Shown here piece after piece: positions 33,337 to 45,987 of a stretch of DNA of 64,000 nucleotides. The position numbers and the translations under genes are program-made. The notes beneath the pieces are model-generated. The model saw only the letters and a list, made by a program, of their open reading frames with translations, was not told the DNA's origin and ran no database searches. Every line of letters starts with the position of its first letter. The first letter of the stretch is position 1. The DNA is taken from positions 4,851,001 through 4,915,000 of the forward strand of contig CP114495.1 in the NCBI GenBank assembly GCA_027186245.1, read 5' to 3'. The DNA comes from Coriaria nepalensis (taxonomy: Eukaryota > Streptophyta > Magnoliopsida > Cucurbitales > Coriariaceae).

Positions 33337-36044
33337 ATGAGAGATATGATTACAATCAAAAGTAGTCTCTCCATCTTAGTTTGGGTTTGCCTTCTTGCCT
33401 GTGTTCCCTTTAATGTTTGCAGTAACCAAAGTGGATTGAGAAGGGATTTCTACCAGGAAAATTGCCCAGTTGCAGAGAGCATTGTGAGGGATGTAACATG
33501 GAGAGAGGTTCGAAATAATCCTCGTCTGCCCGCTCATCTTCTTCGAATGCACTTCCACGATTGCTTTGTCCGGGTACGTATACATACAGATGTTTTTAGA
33601 AAAAACAGACATTACTTCATGAATTTTAAAGATGTAAAAGCTAGAATACATTCAACTAATTAGATGACAAGCTTTAGGACTATAAACATGTAAATGTTAA
33701 TAATGACAGGGATGTGATGCGTCGATCCTATTAGACACTGTTGGTACTAATCAGTCTGAGAAGGATGATGAAATGCATAACAGATCTCTGTCAGGGTTCG
33801 ATGTAATCGATGATATTAAGACCGAAATCGAGAAGGAGTGCCCAGAAATCGTTTCTTGTGCCGACATTCTCTCCCTAGCTGCTCGCGACGCCATTTCTTT
33901 TCAAGTATGTCTTAAAACGTATATCTTGCTTAGATTTGTCCCACCAGTAAAATCTTTACATTTTTACAATAAAAAGTTGTTGGTCAAAAGTCATGCTGCG
34001 GTAAAGAGTTACAACTAGGTGTTCAAAACCTTGCCTCCACCCATTCAAGATAATCAACTGATTATCCTTTGAATTATTATAAAACGACTTCAATTATGTT
34101 ATCTTGATTGCAAACAAGTCCAAACAGAAGCATATATAATATATAAAAACAATTAAGAAAGAAGTTCATATGATTTGAATCCAAACCCTATTCTCTAATA
34201 TTATATTAAATTACTATTTTTTCTAAAAATTCAAACTATTAAAAAACAAGCTCAATTATATTTTCCTTATATCAGGTTTTAACATGCCATTACAGTAAAG
34301 ATACATAAGTGGTACTTGCTTTATGATCTGAGCCTAAGCAAGACTTAAACTCGACTACATATAAATAATTGTGACCTAAAAGAAAACCATACAATAAGTC
34401 ACTACATATTATTGTTCTAAAATAATTAGTTAAAACTTTTTTGTTCTTTCTTTTTCAGTTCAAGTTCATTTTCTTAATTGCTCTTATGATTTCTGCAGTT
34501 TAAAAATCCCATGTGGGAAGTATTCACAGGTAGAAGAGATGGAAATATTTCTCTAGCAAAGGAAGTGCATGCAAACATTCCTCATTCATTCTCTGACTTT
34601 GACAAACTCACCCAAGTGTTCTCCTTGAAAGGTCTTGATGTTAACGACCTTGTGGTCTTATCAGGTAATTGTTAATACATACTCCGCAGTTAATTGGTAG
34701 GATATGAATCCAAGACGTTTGACAGCTGGTACTAATATTTTAGGTATGGGTATGGGCGGATTCACGTTAGGGGTAGTGGCGGCAATTACACGCATAAGCT
34801 TTCCAAATTTAAAGTTCTTAAACATTACATCTTTTACAAAAAAATTTATATAATCATGCCCCTTGATTTTTGTAGATATATAATTAATTAATTCAGAATT
34901 AAATAATTTTAAATTAATTTTAGAAAAAAATTTTATAAAAATTTTATATAATTTTACCCCCTAAATTTTATAGATATATAATTAATTAATTCAAAATTAA
35001 TGAGTTTTGAATTAATTATATATATGAATTTTAATTTATTCAATTAAAACTTTTCCAAATAATAGGATGCAAATGAAATCTTTTCTTAAAGAATGAAATC
35101 TAATTTTAAATATATAGAAAACATTTTTGTATTATACGTTATATTTAATTTCCTAATTCTAACTCTTTTGGTTTTTTAAACTAAACATAAAAATAACATA
35201 TATATATATTACATATTAGATATTTAAAATTGGCTTATTTTATTTCTTTATTATAAATTTTTTTGATCATATGTTTAATTACCTTTAAACCTCCAATTAT
35301 TTCTCAAATTTTATCATATAGCATACTCCATTACACTAGATTTCTGGATCCACCATTGATGTAGGTGCTTACCGCTATAGAAATTGAGGATTTAATTATA
35401 TAATATGTAATGTGTTTTAGCTACTATATAAACTAAAAAATCTAAGGATCTATGTCTTAGGAAGATACCTTTGAGATGGATTCTTATTTCCCGTTAACTA
35501 ATAGATCAACACTACGAAAAGCATAAATTGTTAATTGAGATCAATATTTATGTAAGAAGTTTGAATTAGAGTGAATTTCTTAAGCATGATATAAATTACC
35601 CCTTATTTTGATGATCATGTAGGTGCTCATACAATTGGTAAATCACATTGCCATCATTTCTCAAGGAGGCTCTACAATTTCACAGGCAAAGGGGATATAG
35701 ATCCATCTCTAGATTTAAGTTATGCCGAGTACTTGAAAATACTATGCTCAAACAACTCTAAAAATGTAGATGGTGAAGCAATAGCTGTGGATATGGATAC
35801 AAAGAATTCTAGTTCATTTGATAATCATTATTATAAAAAACTTAGCCAAAAGATGGGTTTATTTCAATCTGATGCTTCTCTCCTCACAGACGACAGATCG
35901 TCTCAGATCGTGAGACAGTTAAGAACTTCAAATGTTGCATTTTACTCCGAATTCGGTAAGTCTATGGAGAAGCTTGGAGCCATTCAAGTTCTTACTGGAA
36001 CTGATGGAGAAATTAGAAAAAAATGTCGTTTCGTAAATACATAA
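33337..36044 (+). CDS. Class III (secretory) peroxidase, 4 exons, 339 aa
   Basis: Exons 33337-33573, 33710-33904, 34499-34664 and 35623-36044 join in frame, the classic four-exon layout of this family. Residues 1 to about 28 are a signal peptide (ILVWVCLLACVPFNVC). Distal Arg70 and His74 are in [20 protein letters not shown] and the proximal heme ligand His202 is in LSGAHTIGKSHC. The Cys pairs and EIVSCADILSLAARDA are in place. The enzyme should be secreted and oxidise phenolic substrates with H2O2 in the wall or apoplast, but the specific substrate cannot be told. Intron 3 (34665-35622) holds an AT-rich repeat. The protein ends CRFVNT, lacking a vacuolar extension. Confidence 0.95.
34745..35362. 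repeat. AT-rich repeat insertion in peroxidase intron 3
   Basis: Bounded by GGCGGATTCACGTTAGGGG on the left and TTTCTGGATCCACCATTG on the right, loosely inverted versions of GGTGGATCCA. It resembles the repeat in RINGv intron 1 (22905). The class is unknown. Confidence 0.35.
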
Positions 36045-37769
36045 ATAGGACAAGACAGATAAAGAAAGGATTTCATACATCATGAGATTATATACAACCG
36101 ATATGAGAGAGCTATAAAATGATGGATGCTCATGATCTTTTATTCGGCCTTCCCATGTCGTTTGCATGCTGAAATATTGTCTCTGGATGGATGAATTGAG
36201 ATCGTGATCTTAAGAGCTATTTAAATTTTAATAATAAAGTTGTCATTTTATATATATTTGACATGTGAAATCTGTTGTACTAAATTATTATTTTTCGTCC
36301 TTATATTATTTCTGTGACTTATGAAATTTATTGTTATACTTTTGTTATATATGTAACCTAGTTTCACTGTCATTTGGCTTTTTAGAACTTTTATGATTGT
36401 GTATATAAGTATGTAATCTCTTAAATGTATTTTCAGTACGGATCAATATTTGTCACTGTCATGTGACACGATTTATTGATAAATTATAGAAGTAATATAT
36501 GAATCTCTTACTCATATAAAAATTTATCGATGAAATTCATACGTTCTATATTTGTTAACAAAGAGACAAAAAGAATAAAAAAATAAAAATAAAAATAAAA
36601 ATAAAAAACATAAATGTAGAAACAAACCAAAATATCATAGTTCATACATATAAGATCTGAACTCGTCAAAGAGATATTAAATATTAAAATTAAATTAAAA
36701 TAAAAACCTACAGGAAATTAATTAGAGACCATGAGATGATTATGAAAATCAATTTCAAGATCAACAATCAATTTGGGAGGAGTTGGGTGAAGTTGATGAA
36801 CGACTAGTTTGGGTAAATGGAAGAACCATTAGTAGGCTGACATTCATTTCCTGTCACATTTAAGATGAGATGATCAACATCTATAGTTGACTGATATCGA
36901 AGAATTTGGATTCGATCCAGATTGAATGGTCTGAATTTTAGACCCATGTGACCTATTATTATGTAATTTGTATATAAATAAGGATAAATAAATTATTTAA
37001 ATATATTTAATAAATAATATATCAAAAAAATAATGATTAAAAATTTAATTTTTATTTAATATCAATTTTCAAGGTTTAAAATTAGTCATGTTCTCATCCT
37101 CAATATAGAGAATGAAAACATAAATAAAAAAGGGACCGTTATTTTGATTCTCAATCAATATTATGAATGAGACAGAACTGAAAATCTCATCTTGACCGGA
37201 AAAAAGTGCCCACCCCTAATGTTCTAACATATAGGTGGTGAAGAAAAAATGTTGAGATTGATATATTCATTTGGTAATTATTTATCATTATTATCAAGAA
37301 GTGTGGTTATCATTCGACTGGTCACAGTTTTATTTCGAATGTGAGAAAATACAATACGTGACACATGATTATTTCATCAAAAAATAAAATATTTGAATAT
37401 CCATTATATTTTAGATTTTAATTTTAAAAATAGTTATAATTATTAAATTTTTTGAATATTTATTATAGTTTGACCTAAGTTTCGGTATAATAAGCAAAGT
37501 TTGAATATCCGTTATATTGGGACACCATGTAAACAGGTGGTAGCTAGAAGAAGTCAAACAAGCAAAGTTCCGGCTTCTCAAGGGTCTCAAATTTCCCAAC
37601 CATATTTAGATGATGTTCTTCCTTCAAGCTCTAACCATTGCCCATAAATACATCGACCCAAAGTGAATTACCAAAACACCCTTCCCGAGTTCTTCTCTTC
37701 CATTTCCTCTGTTACATGGTTTTCATTCCACGAAATCACTTTTTTCCTACTTTTTCTTAAACAATCTCA
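36045..37769. other. Intergenic region, peroxidase 3' side and HIPP promoter
   Basis: AT-rich with an (AAAAT)n microsatellite at about 36571-36606. A TATA-like CCATAAATAC lies at about 37641, roughly 120 bases before the HIPP start codon. Nothing else recognised. Confidence 0.5.
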
Positions 37770-38687
37770 ATGGGGAAAAAGAAGAAAAATGAAGAATTAG
37801 AGGCATGATTATTGTATTATTTTTCTTATATACTCAATCATTCTATTCGTGTATGTATTAATTATCTAACATATTTATGTTATACAATCCAAATCTTGTA
37901 ATTTTCTCATCTTCTTTCAGAAAATTGTTGTGGAATTCAAGGTTTCAATGTATTGTAATGCATGTGAAAGATCCGTCGCCAAAATAATTTCCAAATTTGA
38001 AGGTGCTACTTAGAAAGATTTTAGATTTCAAATTACGATTTTTGAATTATTTAAGCTTATACGTTGATGTTTTTTATATGGGTGACGTGGATCACATGTG
38101 GTAGTTAATTCAAACACATATTAAATCTAACTCTGATATTATGTAAAATTTAAACTTTTATTTCAAAATCAATTAATAATACAATGAGTGACTTATTATT
38201 TATATATTAGGTTTCAAAGACTTCTCTGAGAAATTTTGGCAACAAATATAATATATTTGTTGATTCACAATCTCACAAAATGCATTTAAGCAAACTGGGC
38301 CTAAGAATTAATATTGAAACGAGAGATACAGCTCATGTAACCTTAATTTCTTCTTTCCTTTTCTTAATTGTTTAAAAAGGGATGGAGCAGTTCATAACGG
38401 ACATGGACAAGCATAAGGTTACGGTAACAGGACGGATTGATGCTGAGAAGATGAAGAAAAAGTTGAGAAAGAAAACAGGGAAGAAGGTAGAAATTTTGGC
38501 TAGTAAAGAGTCTACTAAGAAAGAAGATGGGGATGAAAATGGGGAACTAAGACAAATAATACCAAAGGAAGAAGATGTAAGTTATAATCAATTTATGTTG
38601 AATCAATCGGGCATCGATTGTTGTAAAGAGAGTCAACTGTTCGTAATGTTTAGTGATGAAAACCCTAACGCATGTTGTATTACGTAA
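37770..38687 (+). CDS. Heavy-metal-associated isoprenylated plant protein (HIPP), 3 exons, 140 aa
   Basis: Exons 37770-37802, 37921-38002 and 38380-38687 join in frame. The HMA fold starts at residue 12. It carries the metal-binding core MYCNAC (Met21, Cys23, Cys26) followed by ERSVAKIISKFEGMEQF and HKVTVTGRID. A Lys/Glu-rich linker follows, and the C-terminus reads SDENPNACCIT. The last four residues CCIT form a plausible CaaX box for farnesylation, usual for HIPPs. These proteins bind soft metals and attach to membranes through the lipid. Oddly, exon 1 ends GAG followed by GCATGA, so intron 1 would be GC-AG. No GT donor exists before an in-frame stop. An alternative is that the annotated 11-residue exon 1 is wrong. 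Confidence 0.88.
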
Positions 38688-39102
38688 GAGAGTGCATGCA
38701 TGCATGTTGTTTAATTAACATGGTAGAAAGTGTAATAATATAATATTTTGTTGCTGAAATCGAGTGTCACATGTAGAATATATATATGTATATATTATAG
38801 TATAGGGTTAGTATAGTAGTTAGTTAGTTAATGTGGTGTAAGCTATTCCTCTTTGTAATACTCAGTTCTGTTTTGGTTTGTTTCTAACAATTCTATAGAA
38901 TGATATATATGTGCGAACATTTCAGTTTTGTTTTTATCTCATCAATCGGGTTCAGGTTCAAAAATGAATATCTTTTTTGAATTAATAGAATGATGTGGCA
39001 TAAAATAAAATGAAAAAACCATATTTTATATAATCTCATGTTATTGGTTTTAGAATATTTACGTGAGTTATTTTCTATTATAGATCTTGGGTAATTTTTA
39101 GT
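38688..39102. other. HIPP 3'UTR and AT-rich intergenic DNA
   Basis: Short TA-rich microsatellite-like patches (about 38780-38800, 38905) and no coding sequence. Confidence 0.5.
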
Positions 39103-39368
39103 TGTTAGAATTGAGATTCATAATTGGAACTAGATACTTCAATTGTAATTTTGATCCAGAGACAATCTTCGAGTACGAAAATTATACCGAATCTAGCTTG
39201 CATAAGACATAATCATCAAAATAAAAAATACCAAAAATACTTATTCGTGTATTTAATATTGATAGCTTAATTCTATCATATTACCATTTCCTTACTCTCT
39301 ATTAAATACCATGTACAACATTTCAAATTACAATTAATAAGAAAAATATTGCTTTCCTATTTTTCTAA
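39103..39368 (+). repeat. Probable 5' LTR of a Copia element
   Basis: Starts TGTTAGAATTGAG at 39103 and ends just before TGGTACCAAAGTAAAGG at about 39371. That phrase resembles the initiator-Met-tRNA primer binding site TGGTATCAGAGC. A Copia gag fragment follows in the expected orientation. The partner LTR is absent. Confidence 0.45.
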
Positions 39369-39439
39369 TTTGGTACCAAAGTAAAGGTTTACTCTACTCT
39401 CTTTTTTTTTTTTTTTTTTTTTTTTTGCTTTTTATAATA

Positions 39440-40107
39440 TGATAGACTCGAACTCTACCATTTTCCCTCACTTCCAAATTTTCTACTCCAACATCTATGT
39501 CTGCTCTTGTTCATCTCCCTTAGCTTAACAATTACCACCAATTTTAATTAACCCACACAAATTATTTCTTCTGGCTCTGCCATGTCCGACCATATATTCT
39601 TGGCCTCAAACTATTTTGCTACACCGATGGTTCTTTTGCCGAACCACCCAAGTTTATGCTGTCTATGTCCACCAATCTACAACTCATTCTAAACCCCACC
39701 TACAATAGTTTCAACAAGACCAACTCATACACATTGGGCTCAACTCTTCTACTTCCATGAATGTTCTCTCCTCTATGATTGATCATAATTCTTCTCGAGT
39801 CTTTTTGGATTGTACTCTCTAGTTGTTCTCAACACATTCACATGCTTATTCTAAACAAATTAGAATTCTTCTCATTACCCCCAAGAGATGTAATTAATCA
39901 ATCCCTGAATATTTTCAGTATATGAAAAGTCAAGTTGACACTCTTGTATCAATCAAAAGACCAATCAGTGAGATAGATCTCATCGCATATATACTCAACA
40001 TTCCTGGATACAAGTATGATCTATTTGTTCTCACAATCACAACTCGTGCTCAGCCGATGAACATCCAAGAATGGGCACTTAGCTCTGAATCACTCATCAA
40101 AGCCTAA
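39440..40107 (+). pseudogene. Copia gag (UBN2-type) fragment
   Basis: Broken frames read like the capsid region of plant Copia elements, ending in an open stretch at 39922-40107. That stretch contains VDTLVSIKRPISEIDLIAYI followed by LNIPGYKYDLFV (family pattern LxxIGxPISDxDLxxYIL.GLxxxYDxFV). Pol is missing, and hAT sequence begins about 140 bases later. Confidence 0.7.
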
Positions 40108-40250
40108 AATCAATCTTTTGATCTCAAGGTTGCATACAAGTATGATCTATTTTATTATAATGTGTTTTAATCATTATTCTTATTATTAGTTTTTGTAAAT
40201 TTTATCTTCCAAGTTCTAACATATATATATATATATTAATAACATTAAAA

Positions 40251-42353
40251 ATGGATAACTTGGATAACACATATGATTTCGGAAGCCAGCTAAAATTGTC
40301 ATTTTATAGTACATGATATATGGAATTGCACGAAAGTAATTTTTCGAATATAGACAAGGCCTACGAGGATGAGGTCGATCTCGATGATAAAGTATCAACT
40401 ATACCGAGTACAGCTGCTTCTACAAAATGCAAGAAAACAATGTCAAAAGTTTGGCTTTGTTTTGACGAGTTGTACAAGTTAGATAGACACGGTAAAATTA
40501 AAAAATATGATGTATGTAAGTTATGCAAAAAGACTCTAACTCCTATTGGGATTGGTGGAATTACACACTTAAAATGTCATAAAGATAAATGCATGCCTGA
40601 TCCCACACCTGGTATAGGTACGTCTCAAACTCAATTAAATTTTCAACCTAATGACTCAGTCTCTACGTGGTCATATAATGAAATGAGAGCTAGAGATAAT
40701 CTTGCTAAGTTGATTGCTTATTTTGATTTGTCTATTGGCTTTCCTAACTCTAAATATTATAAAAACTTTGTTCGAGACTCATATTATCCTTCCTTTAGGA
40801 GAGTACGTAGAAATACAATTAGAAGTGATATAAAATCATGTTTTATAAAACAACGTGATGCTTTAAAAAAAGAATTAGGTTCACCTCATATTAGTATTGC
40901 ATTAACATATGATATTTAGAGTGCAAGGTTTAAGTAAGATTATTTATCTGTAGTTAATCATTATTTAGATGCTGAATAGTGTATGAAAAAAAAATCATAG
41001 GTTTTAGAGTTATTGAGACTCAACATAATGCTGAAAATTGTGATATTATTATGCAAGTTTTGAATGAATTGGATATAAAACAACGTATAATATCAATTAC
41101 ATTGGATAATGCTTTTGCAAATACGAAAGCAATATCTTTATGTAATAATCAGCTTAGTGGGCACAATGGTGGAATATTTCTACATCAACATGTGCTTGTC
41201 ACATAATAAACCTCATTGTCAAAGCAGACATGAAATTGGTAATGAATGAAATCACAAATATTCAAGATGCATTAGCTTTCATAGTAAGCTATAATCCTCG
41301 AATAGCTACATTTAGACAATCAAGCAAGAACGCAGGTAAGAAACCTTGGAAGTTTTCACTTGATATAGACATAAGATGGAATTTAACTTATATAATATTA
41401 CAACAAGCTCTTCCATATAAAAATGAGATTACAATGTTTTTACATCTAAAACAAGGTACATCTACTGTATTGCGTGAAAACGATTGGAATACTACTGAAA
41501 AATTCAACAAATTTCTAAAATTTTTTTACGAGTCTACTATGATTTTATCTTGTATTTATTATCCTACTTCACCGTTAGTTATTGCACAATTTGTTGATAT
41601 TATTCAAATGTTTACTGCTTATGATGATGTTGTTGTTTTTAAACCGACTATAGAAAAAATGAAAATGAAAATAAAATACTTAAAATATTGGAAAGAAATT
41701 CCACTTTTGTATTGCTTTGGAGTTCTGTTAGATCCTAGACTTTAATATGAAAGTTTTAGTAAGGTTGTTTCTTTTGTAGGAATAGAATTAGATATTTTTT
41801 ATGATGAACTAATCGCTAATGCAAATATAAAATTTCATCAAGTTTATGAAAATAAGCATAGCGACTTGCGACCGCGACGATCCGATCAACAAAATAAATG
41901 ACCAAAGAAGGCAATATGGAATATTTACAACAAGAAGAAGAGTTCTTCAAGTAGTGGTACTTCAGAATACGGGGAGTTTCGTAAGTATCTTGAATCCTCA
42001 TATAATGAGGATGAAGATGACTTTAATATCTTGCAATGGTGGAAGTGTAATTCAAAAATGTTTCCTATATTAGTTCGACTCTCACATGACATCTTGACCG
42101 TCCCCGTCTCAACAGTGTCTTCAGAATTAGTTTTTAGCATCAGAGGGAGAATAATTTCTGATAGAAGAACTAAATTAACACCTGAAATGGTTGATATATT
42201 ATCATGCATCAGAGATTGGGAATGTACAAATCAGCAAAACTAACATCAAATGACGGATCAAGAAGAAATATACGAAGCATTTGACAATTTATATCTCAAA
42301 TCTGAATATGAAGCTCCTAATTATGGGATAGGAAGTAATTCAACCCCCCATTA
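40251..42353 (+). pseudogene. hAT-superfamily transposase (BED zinc finger, RICESLEEPER-like), disrupted
   Basis: A nearly full-length transposase is readable in order. A BED-type zinc finger (CKLCKKTLTPIG...HLKCHKDKC, about 40525-40595) is followed by an RNase-H-like core with LTYDI and ITLDNAF, where a stop replaces the usual Trp after YDI. Then come HIINLIVK, RWNLTYIILQQAL, the DUF4413-like segment, and the C-terminal dimerisation domain WWKCNSKMFPILVRLSHDIL with VPVSTVSSELVFSIRGRIIS. In-frame stops (about 40251-40321, 40918, 40978, 41205, 41743, 41898) and small shifts disable it. Confidence 0.88.
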
Positions 42354-42639
42354 AAAATTATAGATTATGATGTAATTTTAATAATTGATTTTTTTTCCTT
42401 ATTTTTAAGAATTTATTGTAAGTTCAATTTTTTCTTCCTTCTTTAGGCTGAAAGATTTTTTTGACGGAACTATCTATCATTACAAATCACAATAATGTTA
42501 TTTCTGTAAATAACTCTGTGTTAATAATATATTAAAACTACTTTTGTATTATAAAACTTACTTACTATGTAATAAAAATATTTTATTAAACTATAAAACT
42601 TATTTATTCTATCACAGGATAATTTTTTATTAAAAAACA

Positions 42640-42838
42640 AAAAAACCTATTTTTATACCCATTTTTAACCGGGCTCGAGCCAAGCCGAGAGTTTTGAAAC
42701 CTAGCCCTGCCCTCTCTAGGCCCGACCCTACCCGAACCTAGCTTCAATAAAAACAAACTGAGTCCGGCTGACTTAAACGAGCTTAGGTGCAATGCGGGCC
42801 AGAATGGCTTACCCGACCGGCCCGGATTGCCACCACTA
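42640..42838 (+). mobile_element. Right terminus of the hAT element
   Basis: GC-rich end sequence finishing GGCCCGGATTGCCACCACTA, the inverse of the terminus at 4566 (TTAGAGATGGCAATTAGGG). The matching left end is not present upstream of the transposase, so the element is truncated on the left. Confidence 0.65.
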
Positions 42839-43378
42839 ATATAGGGCATGAGATGTCCCGCTTGTTGGACATCTCTACTCCAAATCTATATTATTACTTT
42901 ATTAACCTTATTTTTAAGTGTAAAATTTTTACCAACGTAAAACTAAATTGTAAAATATTCAATGAACGTACCTCGTGGCTCTCAATCCTTTTCTTTGTTA
43001 AAGTTCCCTCCATCCAAACAGGCTCTAAAGGTGAAACGACATATCGGAATCACTTGGCAACAAGTCGGCTCGCTTTAGCCTTCTTGCTCGATGCCCTTTC
43101 CGTGCCTCACAGTGCCCTAGAATTTGCATTCCCCCCCCCTCCTATCTGTTTCCAGTTCGAGAATAAAAAATTCAATATCTTGACTTCTCATTTCCTTTTA
43201 CTAACTTAGGAAGATCTGTTTTGGTTGAAGAGAAAACGCGAACACAATCCGATTAGGTTTTTTTTTTGTGGTATTTTCTCGACAACCAAGCAGAAAGCAA
43301 CTAGTAGTAAGCTTATTTTTATAATTTACCTTTTTTTTTTTGTTAATTTTGGAGTCAGATATTGATCGAATTGTGGAG
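42839..43378. promoter_or_regulatory. NDUFA8 promoter and leader
   Basis: Short intergenic interval with a poly-C tract at about 43132-43139 and T-runs at about 43259 and 43331. The leader probably lies at about 43200-43378. No defined motif is claimed. Confidence 0.4.
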
Positions 43379-45987
43379 ATGTCGAGCTCGGTGGATGTTG
43401 CTGGAGATCCGATCCCAACGTCGGCGGTGCTAATGGCGGCGTCGAAGCACATAGCGACGAGGTGCCAGGCGGCGAATGTGGAATTTCTCAAGTGCAAGAA
43501 GAAGGATCCGAATCCGGAGAAATGCATCGAGAAAGGCCGGCAGGTCACTCGCTGCGTCCTCACCTTGTAAGTAGAAATATTCTTAAAATTATGTATTGTG
43601 TTATGATTTCTGAATACCGTTTGATTGCTAGGAAAATCTCTTGAAAGGGATAGAAATAAATCCTCTTTGGAATGAAATGTACCTCAGTTCGAGACTTGGT
43701 TCTGATTTTCTTCTGATATTTTCATGATCACCTGCGAGTAAAATGCAAGAAAAGTAATCATTATTTTTTTTGGACGTGAACTTGCTGGATCTAAGATAGC
43801 ACTATATCTGGGCTTCATATTGTATGAAGTCTTTTAAGTGTTGTAAAGAATGTAGGTTCTTTGAGTTTGGTGATTTGGGGAGCAAGCTTAAATCTTTTAT
43901 TTATTTTTTTAAGTGGTTTGAATTGGAATTCGCAATGTGTTTCTCTAGATGATCGAAGTGCTTGCATGTCTTACACTATACACCAGGATGAGAGTAGGTT
44001 CTCAACCCGAATTTTCATCTAAGAATAAACTTGAGGAGGCAGACCTGTTGTCTCACATAGCAGGAACGGCTGAGTAACAAGCTGCCTAACTGATCTGTAT
44101 GGAGACATTTGGAATGGACAAGTGGTATTTAGTTGTGTTCATAAATGGGAACTGGTAACTTTTGTCAATAAGGATTGGGATCCTTTAATTTAGTCTTAGA
44201 GAATGAAGTCTTTATTGTTAATCGCCTCCATATTTGACTTTCAATCATGGTTGATATTTAATTTGGGATGCAAAATATGGAAATGATATCTAATCTTATG
44301 TTTGTATCTATTGAATCGAAATTGAGCTTATGTTTGTGGATGGTGTACTGTTGTTGTTCACTTCTCTAGAATTTTGAATGCAGTATAACAAAGAAGAAAT
44401 CTTCAGAGAGTTTCTATATTTATGGTTTACCGATTCAATGCTTCACTGTTGGACCCTCCTTTTCTGATCTCTGTGTGTGGGTGTGTAGGTGCCGTGTACT
44501 TGACCATTAGCGACCATTAACTTCTATTGACCAGGAATATGACTGTATAAGTCGATGTCATCCTTTCAGTTTACTGAAAGTCAATTAAACTCTCGAGTCT
44601 TGACCCTAAAACTTTTACAATGTCAATTTCACTCGACTGCTAGTCATAGGAACTGAATATCTGAAATGCTGTTTATTTCGTTATTGATGACTGTTTGATT
44701 ATTGTAATAGACATTTGCTATCTATTGACTGCTAGTCATAGGAACTGAAATGCTATTCATTTGATTATTGATAATTCTAATTGCTTGATAGCAATTTGCT
44801 GTATATTGCCTTTCTTCTGTAGATGAATGAATGTTGGAAACTTATTGGAATGTTTTAAAATCCTTTGTTATTTATGTTGAATTGGATAAGATTAATATAT
44901 CCCATGGCATACTCTTTTCTCATATTTCATTATGGTACAAAGATATTCCTCAAATCTGTCAATGTATTCGTTTTCTTTTTCCCTATTCTAACCTCATTGG
45001 GCAAATGAATCTTAAATCGGATGTATGAGCGCCTGCGATGCACAATGTTCGCATTCACTTGTTTCAATTAAGGTCCTGATGGCTTTGTGTCTCTTATGTG
45101 AATTCTTTTCTTGCAACTTTAGTATTTGTACGGGGAAATATTTTTAATTTCAATTGCTTTTATGCTGATCAGTTATTTGAATGACTTGTTCTGCTAAATT
45201 CTATTTTGGTATGGGGAAAGGCCTCTGGTTTCTTTCCGTTTACAGTGGTTCGGTACTGTATTATTCTAAACCAACACTTTAGCATCCATCATCTTTTAAA
45301 TCGCATGTTTTCTTTTGTACTCCAGCATCTTCCATCCATCTAGCATCGTTAATACTTAATAAATCTCCTATTACTGACATAAATGAGTTAGAGCAGATTT
45401 AGCTTTCCATTGACAACTGTAGATCCAGATAAGACCTTTTTGGTCTGTTTCGATAGGGATCTGGATGAGCCCACTACTTAAAAGAGCTGCTGTCCTAACT
45501 GATCCACCATCTCCTAGATCCTTTCTTGTTTTAATAATGATATACAGATACTTAGATAAACTTGTAGAAAGTAATGAAAGCTCATAGGTCCAAAAATCTC
45601 TCATTCCTAGCGCACACTCATTTACCCGAGATTCATGATTGATTGAGAGAGTGCATTCGGCTGAGAGTTCTAAATTAGAATTTTGAGAATTTATCATTTT
45701 GAAAACTATGTTGTGCTTTTATTATTCTTTTTGGTTTTGTGATTGAAGCTTTCTGATGTTTTCTGAGCCCAAATTGAAATTCTTAGACCTAAACCGACAT
45801 CTCAAACTGCGAACCAAATGCTCCCTCATATTAAATGATCGAATTCTTTCCCTGCAGGCTTAAAGATCTTCACCAAAATTGCACAAAGGAGATGGATGAC
45901 TACGTAGGTTGCATGTATTACAATACTAACGAGTTCGATCTTTGTCGCAAAGAGCAGGAATCGTTCGAGAAAACTTGTCCACTGTAA
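43379..45987 (+). CDS. NDUFA8: NADH dehydrogenase [ubiquinone] 1 alpha subcomplex subunit 8 (complex I), 2 exons, 105 aa
   Basis: Exons 43379-43566 and 45858-45987 join in frame (VLT|LLKDLHQNC) to 105 aa. I start at the ATG giving MSSSVDVAGDPIPTSAVLMA; an upstream in-frame extension exists but is not family-like. Cys motifs of the CHCH fold are visible: CQAANVEFLKC, CIEKGRQVTRC and CTKEMDDYVGC are each CX9C, and the last is CRKEQESFEKTC. Such proteins are oxidised by the Mia40 pathway in the mitochondrial intermembrane space. The subunit sits on the membrane arm of complex I. The 2.29-kb intron contains an internal tandem duplication at 44635-44810. Confidence 0.95.
44635..44810. repeat. Tandem duplication in the NDUFA8 intron, about 88 bases twice
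   Basis: GACTGCTAGTCATAGGAACT occurs at about 44636 and 44729, followed in both copies by GAAATGCT(G/A)TT, a GATTATTG phrase and (A/T)TTTGCT(A/G)T. The copies have diverged by small indels. Confidence 0.75.

Noticed and set aside
45371..45697. Minus-strand open frame of 108 codons in the NDUFA8 intron
   Set aside because: No family resemblance; intronic and antisense.
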